Positions 63,963 to 64,000 of a DNA stretch of 64,000 bases are shown here, piece after piece. Below the pieces are notes generated by a model that worked only from the letters and a program-made list of their open reading frames with translations, made no database searches and was not told where the DNA came from. The translations under genes were made by a program, and so were the position numbers. Location: positions 1,407,441 through 1,471,440 of the forward strand of contig KE546979.1 of NCBI GenBank assembly GCA_000442125.1. The letters are read 5' to 3'. Each line of letters starts with the position of its first letter. The stretch's first letter is position 1. This stretch comes from Opeltia flavorubescens (lineage: Eukaryota; Ascomycota; Lecanoromycetes; Teloschistales; Teloschistaceae).

Positions 63963-64000
63963 TTAGGGTTAGGGTTAGGGTTAGGGTTAGGGTTAGGGTT
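63963..64000 (+). repeat. Telomere repeat array (TTAGGG)n
   Basis: Six full TTAGGG units plus TT at the very end of the window, G-rich strand running 5' to 3' outward, as expected for a right chromosome end. The boundary with the subtelomere is abrupt (AATATAG then TTAGGG). The array is probably longer than shown. Confidence 0.98.

Overview
The window is the right-hand chromosome end of a filamentous ascomycete (Pezizomycotina). It closes with an array of TTAGGG repeats in the orientation of a right telomere. The left 25 kb carries genes with short fungal introns (about 50-90 bp, mostly GTRNGT donors and CTRAY-like branch sites). The last 38.5 kb is an AT-rich block with almost no CA or TG dinucleotides but retained CG, the signature of repeat-induced point mutation (RIP). 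The order or species cannot be named from the sequence alone.

Left part (1-25.4 kb). In order: a partial F-box-like gene running off the left edge (-); a secreted-protein gene with one in-frame stop (1.35-2.12 kb, +); a conserved secreted hypothetical protein (3.06-4.02 kb, +); then a group that looks like the remains of a subtelomeric secondary-metabolite locus. That group holds an arylsulfotransferase-like gene with one premature stop (-), a divergently transcribed PAPS-type fungal sulfotransferase (+), an intact 2-oxoglutarate/Fe(II) oxygenase (+), a ten-exon MFS transporter with one non-canonical splice donor (+), and the 3' end (ER-KR-ACP) of a reducing polyketide synthase (-). The synthase lacks everything upstream of the ER and also has a frameshift and a nonsense codon. 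Its break point abuts a short dispersed repeat that contains a 20-bp tandem array; a second copy of that repeat lies 2.7 kb away in inverted orientation. From 19 to 25 kb there are one hypothetical gene and three small secreted-protein loci, one of them dead, which resemble effector candidates at the edge of a gene-poor compartment.

Right part (25.4-64 kb). I find no living gene. The layout can be read from internal repeats. Two tandem direct copies of a 5.75-kb unit (copy A 35.87-49.71 kb, copy B 49.70-55.44 kb) differ in the stretches compared mainly by C/T and G/A transitions. Copy A is split by an 8.08-kb insertion (40861-48941) whose ends, read on the minus strand, are 5'-TC...CTAG-3', placed between A and T with no target-site duplication. 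Copy B preserves the empty site. That is the signature of a Helitron. Distal to copy B a second duplicated block (55.4-56.7 kb and 60.4-62.2 kb) and more than a dozen copies of a short palindrome (arms GATATTATTA/TAATAATATC) lead up to the telomere.

The nonsense codons at several left-hand loci fit C-to-T change in a CpA context, so RIP-like mutation may have leaked from the repeat block into neighbouring single-copy genes. All gene models were made by hand from reading frames, splice signals and remembered family patterns; no search was run.
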